From the NCBI GenBank assembly GCA_027487195.1, contig JAIYEB010000230.1:1-12191 (forward strand): 12,191 nucleotides of DNA, read 5' to 3'. The notes beneath the pieces are model-generated. The model did no database searches. It was not told the origin of the DNA and was given only the letters and a program-made list of their open reading frames with translations. Position 1 is the first letter of the stretch; the number at the start of each line of letters is the position of its first letter. The position numbers and the translations under genes were made by a program. This document shows positions 5,904-12,191 of this stretch, piece by piece. The DNA comes from Hyphomicrobiales bacterium. Its GTDB lineage: Bacteria; Pseudomonadota; Alphaproteobacteria; Rhizobiales; UBA4765.

Positions 5904-8167
5904 AGCGGCACGCCCCGGCTTTCTGCGTAGGCCATCAGGCGACGGCGGAGATCTGGTACGGGCTCACCCGCCGACAGGAGTGGGTGTAGTTCGGCTTCAA
6001 GGTCTTTCAGGTCAAGCTCCAACAGCATGGCCTTGACCGGGCCGATCGAGCTTGGTGCCATGGAAATGGACCTGAACCCAATGCCCAGAAGCGCCATGGC
6101 TTCAAGTGGGCGGCCGGCCAGCTCGCCGCAGAGCGTCACGGGGACACTGGCGCGATGGCCCGCCATGGCAATCGAGCGCAGGGCTGAAAGGACCGGCACC
6201 GACAGCGCATCAAAGCGCCCCGAGAGCTTGGCATTGCCCCGATCGCTGGCAAAAAAGAACTGAAGGAGATCGTTGGAGCCGACGGACAGGAAATCGACGC
6301 GTCGGGTCAGGGCATCAAGCTGCCACAGGATCGAGGGGACTTCGACCATGGCACCAAGCTTGATGGAGGTTGGGCCGTTCTGTTTCATGCGCGAGAGATA
6401 GGCGACCTCGCGATCAACGAGTTCCTTGGCCCGGTCAAACTCCGTGACATCGGAGATCATCGGGAACATCAACCTCAGTTCGCGACCTTTGGCAGCCATC
6501 AGCAAGGCCCGGATCTGGCTGCGCAGGAGGCCTGGCTTGTCGAGGGTCAGGCGGATCGCGCGCCAACCCATGGCCGGGTTTTCCTCTTCTTCCGAAGCCA
6601 TGTACGGCAGCACCTTGTCGCCACCAATGTCGAGCGAGCGAAACGTCACTGGCGCGCCGGCCGCCTCATCCAGAACGCTGGTGTAAAGCCTCGTCTGCTC
6701 CGAAATGCGCGGGAAGGTCGAGGCGACCATGAACTGGAGTTCTGTGCGAAACAGGCCAATGCCCCTTGCGCCCGTGTCTGCCAGATGCGGCAGGTCGACA
6801 ATGAGACCCGCATTCAGCAACAATGCGATGTCGGTTCCATCGCGCGTGACGCTCGGGGTTCCCCTGAGTTCGCGATAGACTTCCTGCCTCTTGGCGCGAA
6901 GCCGCACCTTCTCTGCATAGGCAACTTCAACATCCGGCGGGGGGCGGATGTGGACCATGCCCGAACTGCCGTCGACGATGATGGCATCACCATCCGTGAC
7001 AAGCGTCAGCACGTTTTCAACATGCCCAACCGTGGCGATACCGAGCGCCTTGGCCACGATGGTCACGTGGGCGGTCTGCGAGCCTTCCTCAAGCACGAGC
7101 CCCCGAATACGCTCGCGCTCATAATCAAGGAGTTCTGCAGGGCCCATATTGCGCGCGACAATGATCGCGTCCTTGGGCAGCAGCCGGCCAGCAGGCCCGC
7201 TTTCCAGCCCAATGAGCTGGCGCATGAGCCGATTGGACAGATCGTCCATGTCATGCAGTTTTTCGCGAAGATACGGGTCGGCAACGCGCAAAAGTCGCGC
7301 GCGCGTATCCGACTGCACACGCTGAACAGCCGCCTCGGCCGTCAGGCCGGTTGCGACAGCCTCGCGCATGCGGGTTGCCCAACCACGGTCATTCGCGAAC
7401 ATGCGATAGGCTTCGAGGATCTCGCGGTGTTCGCCTGCGCGCGCCATTTCAGCCCGGGCAATCAAATCATCAATCGAGACCTTCAGCGCTTCGATCGCCT
7501 GATCAAGGCGGCGCTCCTCGACGCGGGCATCTTCGGCCACGACATTCGCGACGACGTAGCGCGGCTCGTGCAGGACGACATGGCCAAGGCCAATCGCATC
7601 AGACAGTGCCAGGCCTTTGAGTTGATGCGGCCGATCCAGCGCAAGGAGGGTTCCTGGCCTTGCGATGGCCTGCAGATCGCCTGAAGCGATCATTTCGGCA
7701 AGGACAACCGCTACCGTTTGCAGCGCTTCGATCTCGTCTTCCGAGTACAGGCGATGCGAGCGGTTCTGGACCACCAGAACACCGAGCGTATCGCCGCTTC
7801 GCAAAATCGGCACGCCGAGAAAGGCGTTGAAAAGCTCTTCACCAAGCTCGGCAAAGAACAGGAAGTTCGGATGGCCCTGCGCATCGGCAAGGGCTAGCGG
7901 CGTTGCATCCTTGGCAACCGTTCCGACAAGCCCTTGTCCCACACGCATCTGGGTGTTGTGGACCTGGCTGCGGTTCAAACCCTCGGTGGCATAAAGCTCC
8001 AGCACCCCGTCCGCGCGCAGCACGTAAACGGAGCAGACCTCAGCCACCATGTTGGCGGCAATGAGGACAACCAGCTTGTCGAGGCGTTGCTGCGCACTGA
8101 TTGGCTCTGCCATCACCTCGCGGAGCCGGCGGAGCAGCAGGCGCGGCCCGCCGAGTGAGGGGCGCAT
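5900..8167 (-). CDS. ptsP: Phosphoenolpyruvate-protein phosphotransferase PtsP (enzyme I of nitrogen PTS)
   Basis: A 755-residue enzyme I-Ntr that takes phosphate from phosphoenolpyruvate and passes it to NPr and then EIIA-Ntr, a cytoplasmic regulatory chain rather than sugar transport. Residues about 20-160 form a GAF domain (AANMVAEVCSVYVLRADGVL, then LGVPILRSGDTLGVLVVQNR). The PEP-utiliser domains follow, with the phospho-carrier His367 in GSQTAHVTIVAKALG, the TIM-barrel PEP site GIGLFRTELQF (Arg474), SVGSNDLLQF and the active Cys680 in LCGELAG. In E. coli and Caulobacter the GAF domain senses glutamine. The ATG at 8167-8165 is preferred because family members begin near MR..GPR; a TTG four codons earlier (8179) is also open. 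Neither has a strong Shine-Dalgarno. It is coupled to prfA by a 4-base overlap. Confidence 0.95.
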   Translation of the reverse strand: MRPSLGGPRLLLRRLREVMAEPISAQQRLDKLVVLIAANMVAEVCSVYVLRADGVLELYATEGLNRSQVHNTQMRVGQGLVGTVAKDATPLALADAQGHPNFLFFAELGEELFNAFLGVPILRSGDTLGVLVVQNRSHRLYSEDEIEALQTVAVVLAEMIASGDLQAIARPGTLLALDRPHQLKGLALSDAIGLGHVVLHEPRYVVANVVAEDARVEERRLDQAIEALKVSIDDLIARAEMARAGEHREILEAYRMFANDRGWATRMREAVATGLTAEAAVQRVQSDTRARLLRVADPYLREKLHDMDDLSNRLMRQLIGLESGPAGRLLPKDAIIVARNMGPAELLDYERERIRGLVLEEGSQTAHVTIVAKALGIATVGHVENVLTLVTDGDAIIVDGSSGMVHIRPPPDVEVAYAEKVRLRAKRQEVYRELRGTPSVTRDGTDIALLLNAGLIVDLPHLADTGARGIGLFRTELQFMVASTFPRISEQTRLYTSVLDEAAGAPVTFRSLDIGGDKVLPYMASEEEENPAMGWRAIRLTLDKPGLLRSQIRALLMAAKGRELRLMFPMISDVTEFDRAKELVDREVAYLSRMKQNGPTSIKLGAMVEVPSILWQLDALTRRVDFLSVGSNDLLQFFFASDRGNAKLSGRFDALSVPVLSALRSIAMAGHRASVPVTLCGELAGRPLEAMALLGIGFRSISMAPSSIGPVKAMLLELDLKDLEAELHPLLSAGEPVPDLRRRLMAYAESRGVPL

Positions 8168-8202
8168 CGGAAGGCTCAAGAATCACAAACGCAGCATGCC
8201 CG

Positions 8203-8229
8203 GGGATCGGACATACCCTGATGTCTCCC
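8203..8229. promoter_or_regulatory. Operator-like inverted repeat between ptsP and ispZ
   Basis: GACAT (8210-8214) and ATGTC (8221-8225) form a perfect 5-base inverted repeat around a 6-base centre. Immediately outside, GGGA (8203-8206, after a 3-base bulge) can pair with TCCC (8226-8229). It lies 35 bases upstream of the ptsP ATG and 147 bases upstream of ispZ. It could be a binding site for a dimeric regulator or a hairpin in the ptsP leader. No convincing -35/-10 pair was found on either strand of this region. Confidence 0.3.
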
Positions 8230-8345
8230 TTAACCCGACCCGCACGGCGATTGCAAAGCGATGTTCTAGGCACCACCCAAATGATTTCGAGGCAATCGCT
8301 GTTGCAAGCGCCAGCGACCAAAGGGCAACAGGCCCATCGTCTTGA

Positions 8346-8360
8346 CGAAGCCGCGCTTCG
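8346..8360 (+). other. Perfect short hairpin in the ispZ leader
   Basis: CGAAGC (8346-8351) and GCTTCG (8355-8360) can pair completely around a CGC triloop, ending 16 bases before the ispZ start. The ispZ start has no good Shine-Dalgarno, so a local structure here could affect initiation. It may also be chance in GC-rich DNA. Confidence 0.25.
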
Positions 8361-8376
8361 CGCTCAAACGACAGGC

Positions 8377-8964
8377 ATGTCTGACACCACAGCGCCGCGC
8401 CCGCATTTAAACCCCTGGCTCAAGCTCGCCCTTGAGATCGGGCCCCTGGTTGTGTTCTTTTTCATGAACAATCGGGCTGGCCTGTTTGAGGCAACCGCAT
8501 GGTTCATGGGCGCCATGGCGCTGTCATTGGCTGTCATGTGGCTTCTCGTCCGTCGCCTGCCGATCATGCCGCTGGTCTCGGGCGTGATGGTGCTGGTGTT
8601 CGGCGGGCTTACACTGGTCCTGCATGATGAGCTCTTCATCAAGCTGAAGCCAACGATTGTGAACGTATTGTTCGGAACGACGCTGCTGACGGCGCTGGCC
8701 ATGGGCAAGCTTTTGCTGCCCATCGTGCTCGACGGCGTGTTCCGGGTTGATGACGAGGGCTGGCGCAAGCTGACATTGCGCTGGGGTCTGTTCTTTTTCT
8801 TTCTCGCCGCAATGAATGAAGTGACCTGGCGGTTCTTCTCGACCGACTTCTGGGTCGCCTTCAAGGTCTGGGGCGTCATGCCCATCACGCTCCTGTTCTC
8901 GTTCTCGCAGATACCGCTTCTCACGCGCCACGCGCTGCCCGACGAGGAGCCAGCGAAAACATGA
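8377..8964 (+). CDS. ispZ: Septation protein A family inner-membrane protein (IspZ/YciB)
   Basis: A 195-residue polytopic membrane protein of the YciB/IspZ family, linked in enterobacteria and Shigella to cell-envelope integrity and normal septation; its biochemical role is not established. Hydrophobic segments lie near residues 16-31, 38-58, 64-83, 94-114, 133-151 and 160-184. The family-typical loop DELFIKLKPTIVN (84-96) and MNEVTWRFF (146-154) are present. The start at 8377 (MSDTTAPRPHLNPWLKLALE) fits family length (about 180-200). The frame is open upstream to beyond 8101, with an ATG at 8281, but that part is not family-like and would overlap ptsP when extended. The Shine-Dalgarno is poor. 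The stop overlaps the next start as ATGA (8961-8964), so the three downstream-facing genes form an operon. Confidence 0.9.
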   Translation: MSDTTAPRPHLNPWLKLALEIGPLVVFFFMNNRAGLFEATAWFMGAMALSLAVMWLLVRRLPIMPLVSGVMVLVFGGLTLVLHDELFIKLKPTIVNVLFGTTLLTALAMGKLLLPIVLDGVFRVDDEGWRKLTLRWGLFFFFLAAMNEVTWRFFSTDFWVAFKVWGVMPITLLFSFSQIPLLTRHALPDEEPAKT

Positions 8965-9875
8965 GCCGGAGTGTCGCTCTGGGTGGCGATCCAGCCGCGC
9001 GCCATGCACTGCTGGTTGCGCCCTCGTTCCCCTCGTTCCGGCTGCTGGACATGGGACGGGGCCGAAAGCTTGAGGCCTATGGCGATTACATTGTTGATCG
9101 CCCCGAAGAGCAGGCGATGGGAAGTCCGCGCCTGACGCGTGCCGAATGGGAGGCCGCAGACGCTGTGTTTGATGGCGATGCCGAAGACAAGGCCGGGCGC
9201 TGGCGGCTTAGAACGGAACCGTTCGAGAGCTTCCCTATGCGTTGGAACGACCTTGGCTTTCTCGGCCGCTTCACGGCCTTTCGGCATATGGGCGTGTTTC
9301 CGGAGCAGGCCGCGCACTGGACGTGGATCGAGCAGCGCCTGAAGGCGATCAAGGGCCGACGCCCGCGCGTCCTGAATCTGTTTGCCTACACTGGCGTTGC
9401 ATCCCTTGTGGCTGCGCGCGCAGGCGCGGACGTGACCCATGTGGATGCGTCAAAAAAGGCCATAGGCTGGGCGCGCGAGAACCAGGTGGAAGCGGGCCTT
9501 GGTGACGCCCCGATCCGGTGGATCATGGATGACGCGGTCAAGTTCGTGCAGCGCGAGGCGCGCAGGAACAGCCGTTATGACATGGTGCTGCTTGATCCCC
9601 CGAAGTTCGGGCGCGGGCCAAATGGCGAGACCTGGAACCTGTTTGATGACCTCCCGGCGCACCTAGCCGACTGCATCGCCTGCCTTTCAGATGATGCGGA
9701 CAGTCTCATTTTGACAGCCTATGCCATTCGCGCCTCCTTCCTGGCGCTCGATGATCTGGCAAGACCGCTCCTTGAGGCGCGCGGCGGGCATGTTCAGTCC
9801 GGCGAACTCGCCATTCCCATTGCGGATGGGCGGCTCCTGTCAACGTCGCTCTACACGCGGTGGAGCCGGACATGA
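8961..9875 (+). CDS. RlmI-like class I SAM-dependent RNA methyltransferase (COG1092 type)
   Basis: A 304-residue Rossmann-fold methyltransferase, probably modifying a base in rRNA. The SAM-binding motif I is VLNLFAYTGVASLVAA (137-152), followed by an acidic loop THVDASKKAIGWARENQ (159-175), MDDAVKF (189-195) and the catalytic DPPKFGRGP (212-220). This pattern is characteristic of the RlmI/RlmK group that forms m5C or m2G in 23S rRNA. E. coli RlmI (396 residues) carries an N-terminal PUA domain. Here the N-terminal 100 residues (RLLDMGRGRKLEAYGDYIVDRP) do not look like a full PUA, so the target cannot be transferred from RlmI. GAGGAG at 8944-8949, inside ispZ, is 11 bases before the ATG. It overlaps both neighbours by 4 bases (ATGA), implying translational coupling with the SpoU methylase that follows. 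Confidence 0.87.
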   Translation: MSRSVALGGDPAARHALLVAPSFPSFRLLDMGRGRKLEAYGDYIVDRPEEQAMGSPRLTRAEWEAADAVFDGDAEDKAGRWRLRTEPFESFPMRWNDLGFLGRFTAFRHMGVFPEQAAHWTWIEQRLKAIKGRRPRVLNLFAYTGVASLVAARAGADVTHVDASKKAIGWARENQVEAGLGDAPIRWIMDDAVKFVQREARRNSRYDMVLLDPPKFGRGPNGETWNLFDDLPAHLADCIACLSDDADSLILTAYAIRASFLALDDLARPLLEARGGHVQSGELAIPIADGRLLSTSLYTRWSRT

Positions 9876-10690
9876 GCCTTGAGGCGCTGCTTCATCACAA
9901 GCCGGGCGAAATTCGCGACATCACCTCCCCTGCCAACGAGGCCATCAAGGCCATACGCTCGCTGGAGTTGAGAAAGAACCGGGCCGACAGCGGCCTGTTT
10001 GTTGCTGAAGGCGCGCGCACGCTGATTGAGGCGATCGAGACCGGCTCCATCCCGCGCGTTGTGGCGCATCTCAGCGGCACCCACGATGAGGCGCCGATTG
10101 CGCGCATTGTCGATGCGGTGCGGGGCGCCGGCGGGCTGGTGCTCGAGGTCAACCGCAACACGCTGGAAAAGCTGTCCCATCGCGACAATCCGCAGACCAT
10201 CGTCGGCGTCTTGACCCAGAAGTTCACACCTCTGCCCGACCTGCCGGCCAAGGGACGCCTGATCGCGCTGGAGCGCGTGCGCGATCCCGGCAATCTCGGC
10301 ACAATCCTGCGCATGGCCGATGCGTTCAGCGTGTCCGGCGTGATCTTGATTGGCGAGGTGACGGATCCTTACGCCATTGACGCAGTGCGCGCCTCGATGG
10401 GCTCGATCTTTTCGGTCAGGATCGCAAAGGTCGACGTCGCAGGCTTTGCCGCCTGGCGCAAACGCTTTCCGGGCCTTGTCGTTGGAACCCACCTCGGGGG
10501 TGCGGTCGATATCCGCAAGGTCCAATGGAAGAACCCCAGCCTGATCGTGATGGGTGCCGAGCGCGACGGTCTTAGCGACGAGGTCGCGGAGTTGTGTGAC
10601 CAGCATGTCCTGATCCCTATGTCCGGCCGCGCCGACAGCCTGAATCTTGCAACCGCGACCGCGATCACACTGTTTGAGAGCGTCCGCTAG
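9872..10690 (+). CDS. SpoU/TrmH-family RNA methyltransferase
   Basis: A 272-residue SPOUT-class methyltransferase, probably 2'-O-methylating rRNA or tRNA. Residues 15-115 resemble the L30e-like substrate-binding domain (LELRKNRADSGLFVAEGARTL). The knotted catalytic domain has motif 1 ERVRDPGNLGTILR (134-147, with the usual Asn141 and Arg147), motif 2 IVMGAERDGLSDE (225-237) and motif 3 IPMSGRADSLNLATATAI (248-265). The ATG at 9872, inside an ATGA overlap and 6 bases after GGAG (9862-9865), is preferred over the GTG four codons earlier. The target (for example 23S G2251 in RlmB, or a tRNA position in TrmH) cannot be decided from sequence. The stop TAG is shared tail-to-tail with the thioesterase gene in one CTAG. 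Confidence 0.93.
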   Translation: MSLEALLHHKPGEIRDITSPANEAIKAIRSLELRKNRADSGLFVAEGARTLIEAIETGSIPRVVAHLSGTHDEAPIARIVDAVRGAGGLVLEVNRNTLEKLSHRDNPQTIVGVLTQKFTPLPDLPAKGRLIALERVRDPGNLGTILRMADAFSVSGVILIGEVTDPYAIDAVRASMGSIFSVRIAKVDVAGFAAWRKRFPGLVVGTHLGGAVDIRKVQWKNPSLIVMGAERDGLSDEVAELCDQHVLIPMSGRADSLNLATATAITLFESVR

Positions 10691-11130
10691 CCGCGAAGCG
10701 CGATGGTCTCAAGCACCGCCTGCCAGTTGTCAGGGACGGCAATCGGACGGCGCGCAATGCGGTCGACGAGGACATGGACGAAATGGCCGGTGGCTGCGGT
10801 CTCCCCGGCATTCGCTGCAAACACGCCGATCTCGTAGCGAACGGACGTCCGTCCGAGGTTTGCAACAACGAGCCCCAGATCGACATCTTCCGGGAAGGAT
10901 AGTGGCGCGAAATAGCTGCAGCCTGTTTCAACAACGAGGCCAATGGCGTCAGATGTTCCTGGATCCAGCAAGCCCTTCTCAACCAGAAACCCGTTCACAG
11001 CCGTATCAAACCAGCCATAGTATGTGACGTTGTTGACGTGACCGTAGACGTCATTGTCGGCCCAGCGGGTCGATATCCTGCGAAAAACGCGAAAGTCTGA
11101 CCTTGGACGTGGCGTCGCGCGCGGCTTCAC
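10687..11130 (-). CDS. Acyl-CoA thioesterase, 4HBT hot-dog fold (YbgC/FadM type)
   Basis: A 147-residue single hot-dog domain that probably hydrolyses acyl-CoA thioesters to free acid and CoA. The diagnostic segment RWADNDVYGHVNNVTYYGWF lies at residues 22-41. Asp27, just before VYGHVNN, corresponds to the catalytic aspartate of 4-hydroxybenzoyl-CoA thioesterase. The conserved strand ETGCSYFAPLSFPEDVDLGL (68-87) follows. Substrate chain length is not predictable. It starts at GTG 11130-11128, with GGAG (plus-strand CTCC at 11138-11141) 7 bases upstream on its own strand, and overlaps the preceding dehydrogenase stop by 4 bases (GTGA). It is therefore the second gene of a two-gene or longer operon. 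Its TAG stop overlaps the stop of the convergent SpoU gene. Confidence 0.9.
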   Translation of the reverse strand: MKPRATPRPRSDFRVFRRISTRWADNDVYGHVNNVTYYGWFDTAVNGFLVEKGLLDPGTSDAIGLVVETGCSYFAPLSFPEDVDLGLVVANLGRTSVRYEIGVFAANAGETAATGHFVHVLVDRIARRPIAVPDNWQAVLETIALRG

Positions 11131-12191
11131 CAGGCCGCTCCATAGATTGCGCGGGCATCCTCAAGCGTGACCGGGCGTGGATTGTTCACCAGGAGACGGG
11201 TCTGCTTCATCGCATCGCCCGCAAGCCGATCAAGTGAAGTCTCCGGAATGCCGACGTCCCTGAGGCGCGCTGGCAGGCCAAGCTCAGCGCAAAGCCTGAC
11301 CAGCCCTTCCACAAAGGCTTCGATCCGATCAGACTGGGCCAATGCTTCGGTTTCGGGGAACAGGGCGGGCGCAAGGTCTGCATAGCCGGGCGCATGGCCT
11401 GCATTGAAGCGCAGGACCTCCGGCAGGACCAGCGCGTTCGAAAGTCCGTGCGGGATGTGGAAGATGCCGCCAACAGGGTAGGCAAGCGCATGGACGGCTG
11501 CGACCGGCGCATTTGCAAAAGCCTGGCCTGCCAGCATCGAGCCGAGCAGCATCCCGGCACGCGCCTCGCGGTTTTGTCCATCGCTCACGGCCATGCGGAT
11601 GTGCGCACCCAGACAGCGCAACGCCTCGAGCGCGAGTGTTCGGGAGATCGGGTTGTTGTTCGCTGATCCAGAGGTGTAGGCCTCGATCGCATGGACCATG
11701 GCGTCGACGCCGGTTGCTGCGGTGACCGGCGCAGGAAGACCGAGCGTGAGATCAGGATCAAGCAAGGCAATGTCGGGCAGGAGCACGCTCGACACCACGC
11801 CCTTCTTCTCGGTTTCACCTGTCGTAATGATCGAGATCGGTGTGACCTCCGAGCCGGTGCCTGCCGTTGTTGGTACCAGCATAAGCGCAAGGCGCGGACC
11901 GCGCACAAACCCGATGCCATAGATTGCGGACAGGTCCTCAAGACCGACTGCGAGCAAGGCTGCGACCTTGGCGACATCCATGGACGAGCCGCCACCAAAG
12001 CCGATCACGCCGGTTGCGCCATGCGCTTTGGCGGCCTCAGCACATGAGAGCACCGTGGCTTCTTTCGGATCGGCCTCAACAGCGTCGAAGACCGCAACGG
12101 CAACGCCTGCCGCTTCAAGGCTACGGATAACCGGAGCGACAAGGCCAAGGCCAACAAGACCGCGATCGGTCACAACCAGGACCCTTGCGCC
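11127..12191 (-). CDS. Iron-containing alcohol dehydrogenase (5' end outside window)
   Basis: A group III metal-dependent dehydrogenase of which 354 C-terminal residues are visible; family members are usually about 380-390. The frame runs to the right edge as GARVLVVTDRGLVGLGL, so the gene continues beyond 12191, and the GTG at 12173 is an internal valine rather than the start. Visible features (numbered from the edge) are the NAD(P)-binding GFGGGSSMDVAK (64-75), PTTAGTGSEVT (107-117) and the metal ligands Asp163 and His167 in TGVDAMVHAIEAY, His234 in AAVHALAYPVGG and His248 in PHGLSN. These match Asp196, His200, His263 and His277 of E. coli FucO. It should interconvert an alcohol or hydroxy acid with its carbonyl. 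The substrate is unknown; the coupled thioesterase hints at CoA or fatty-acid chemistry, an inference only. Confidence 0.93.
   Translation of the reverse strand, partial: GARVLVVTDRGLVGLGLVAPVIRSLEAAGVAVAVFDAVEADPKEATVLSCAEAAKAHGATGVIGFGGGSSMDVAKVAALLAVGLEDLSAIYGIGFVRGPRLALMLVPTTAGTGSEVTPISIITTGETEKKGVVSSVLLPDIALLDPDLTLGLPAPVTAATGVDAMVHAIEAYTSGSANNNPISRTLALEALRCLGAHIRMAVSDGQNREARAGMLLGSMLAGQAFANAPVAAVHALAYPVGGIFHIPHGLSNALVLPEVLRFNAGHAPGYADLAPALFPETEALAQSDRIEAFVEGLVRLCAELGLPARLRDVGIPETSLDRLAGDAMKQTRLLVNNPRPVTLEDARAIYGAAW

Larger units (their letters stand above)
8168..8376. other. Divergent intergenic region between ptsP and ispZ
   Basis: About 209 bases separate the divergent ptsP and ispZ starts, the longest non-coding stretch of the window, so it should hold promoters for both transcription units. 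It contains the inverted repeat at 8203-8229, the hairpin at 8346-8360 and one of only eight GANTC sites in the window (GAATC at 8180-8184). The plus-strand frame of ispZ stays open through it, but the translation there resembles no known extension of the family. Confidence 0.55.

Noticed and set aside
6785..7684. 299-codon open frame on the plus strand inside ptsP
   Set aside because: It is fully antisense to conserved PtsP domains and its translation shows no recognisable family. Long antisense frames are expected in GC-rich coding DNA.
8101..8376. N-terminal extension of ispZ from upstream in-frame starts
   Set aside because: The extension would run through the divergent promoter region and the ptsP 5' end. 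Its sequence is unlike the IspZ family, whose members begin near 8377.
8364..9440. 358-codon open frame on the minus strand across ispZ and the RlmI-like gene
   Set aside because: It covers parts of two well-supported genes in antisense and its translation is low-complexity, rich in Arg and Ser, without a domain.
9851..10606. 251-codon minus-strand frame over the SpoU methyltransferase
   Set aside because: It mirrors the conserved SPOUT motifs on the other strand and has no recognisable domain of its own.
12171..12173. GTG as start of the iron-containing dehydrogenase
   Set aside because: The frame continues to the window edge with family-typical residues (GARVLVV), so this GTG is an internal valine and the gene is truncated by the window.

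Overview
The window is a compact housekeeping stretch of a chromosome, most likely from an alphaproteobacterium. GC is about 60% by eye on sampled lines. The protein sequences have an alphaproteobacterial character: S16 with a Lys/Ala-rich tail, PtsP with an N-terminal GAF domain, an alphaproteobacterial-style LysC and an IspZ/YciB protein. GANTC, the CcrM methylation site of many Alphaproteobacteria, is strikingly rare. I cannot place it at order level. There is no tRNA, rRNA, CRISPR array, insertion sequence or phage gene, and no gene-free gap over 300 bases.

Layout, left to right. (1) 1-1562, plus strand: the 3' end of ffh, then rpsP (ribosomal protein S16), then ftsY (SRP receptor), closely spaced and probably one operon for protein targeting and the ribosome. 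(2) 1645-4885, plus strand: lysC (aspartokinase), followed 34 bases later by an asnB-type glutamine-dependent asparagine synthetase. Both use aspartate. lysC carries a well-formed internal Shine-Dalgarno and ATG exactly at the start of its regulatory ACT half. (3) 4842-8167, minus strand: ptsP (enzyme I of the nitrogen PTS) followed by prfA (release factor 1), joined by a GTGA overlap. The prfA 3' end overlaps the asnB 3' end by 44 bases. (4) 8168-8376: the only sizeable intergenic region, lying between divergent genes, with two hairpin-forming sequences. (5) 8377-10690, plus strand: ispZ/yciB (septation membrane protein), an RlmI-like rRNA methyltransferase and a SpoU/TrmH RNA methyltransferase, chained by two ATGA overlaps. 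(6) 10687-12191, minus strand: an iron-containing alcohol dehydrogenase (5' end outside the window) and a 4HBT-fold acyl-CoA thioesterase, joined by a GTGA overlap. The thioesterase and the SpoU gene end tail-to-tail inside a single CTAG.

In functional terms the window combines protein targeting, translation (S16, RF1, two RNA methylases), aspartate and amide metabolism, and nitrogen-phosphotransfer signalling. I found no convincing undescribed defence or mobile system. The more interesting points are a probable in-frame beta subunit of aspartokinase, unusual gene order around rpsP and around lysC/ptsP/prfA, strong GANTC depletion, and an operator-like inverted repeat between ptsP and ispZ.
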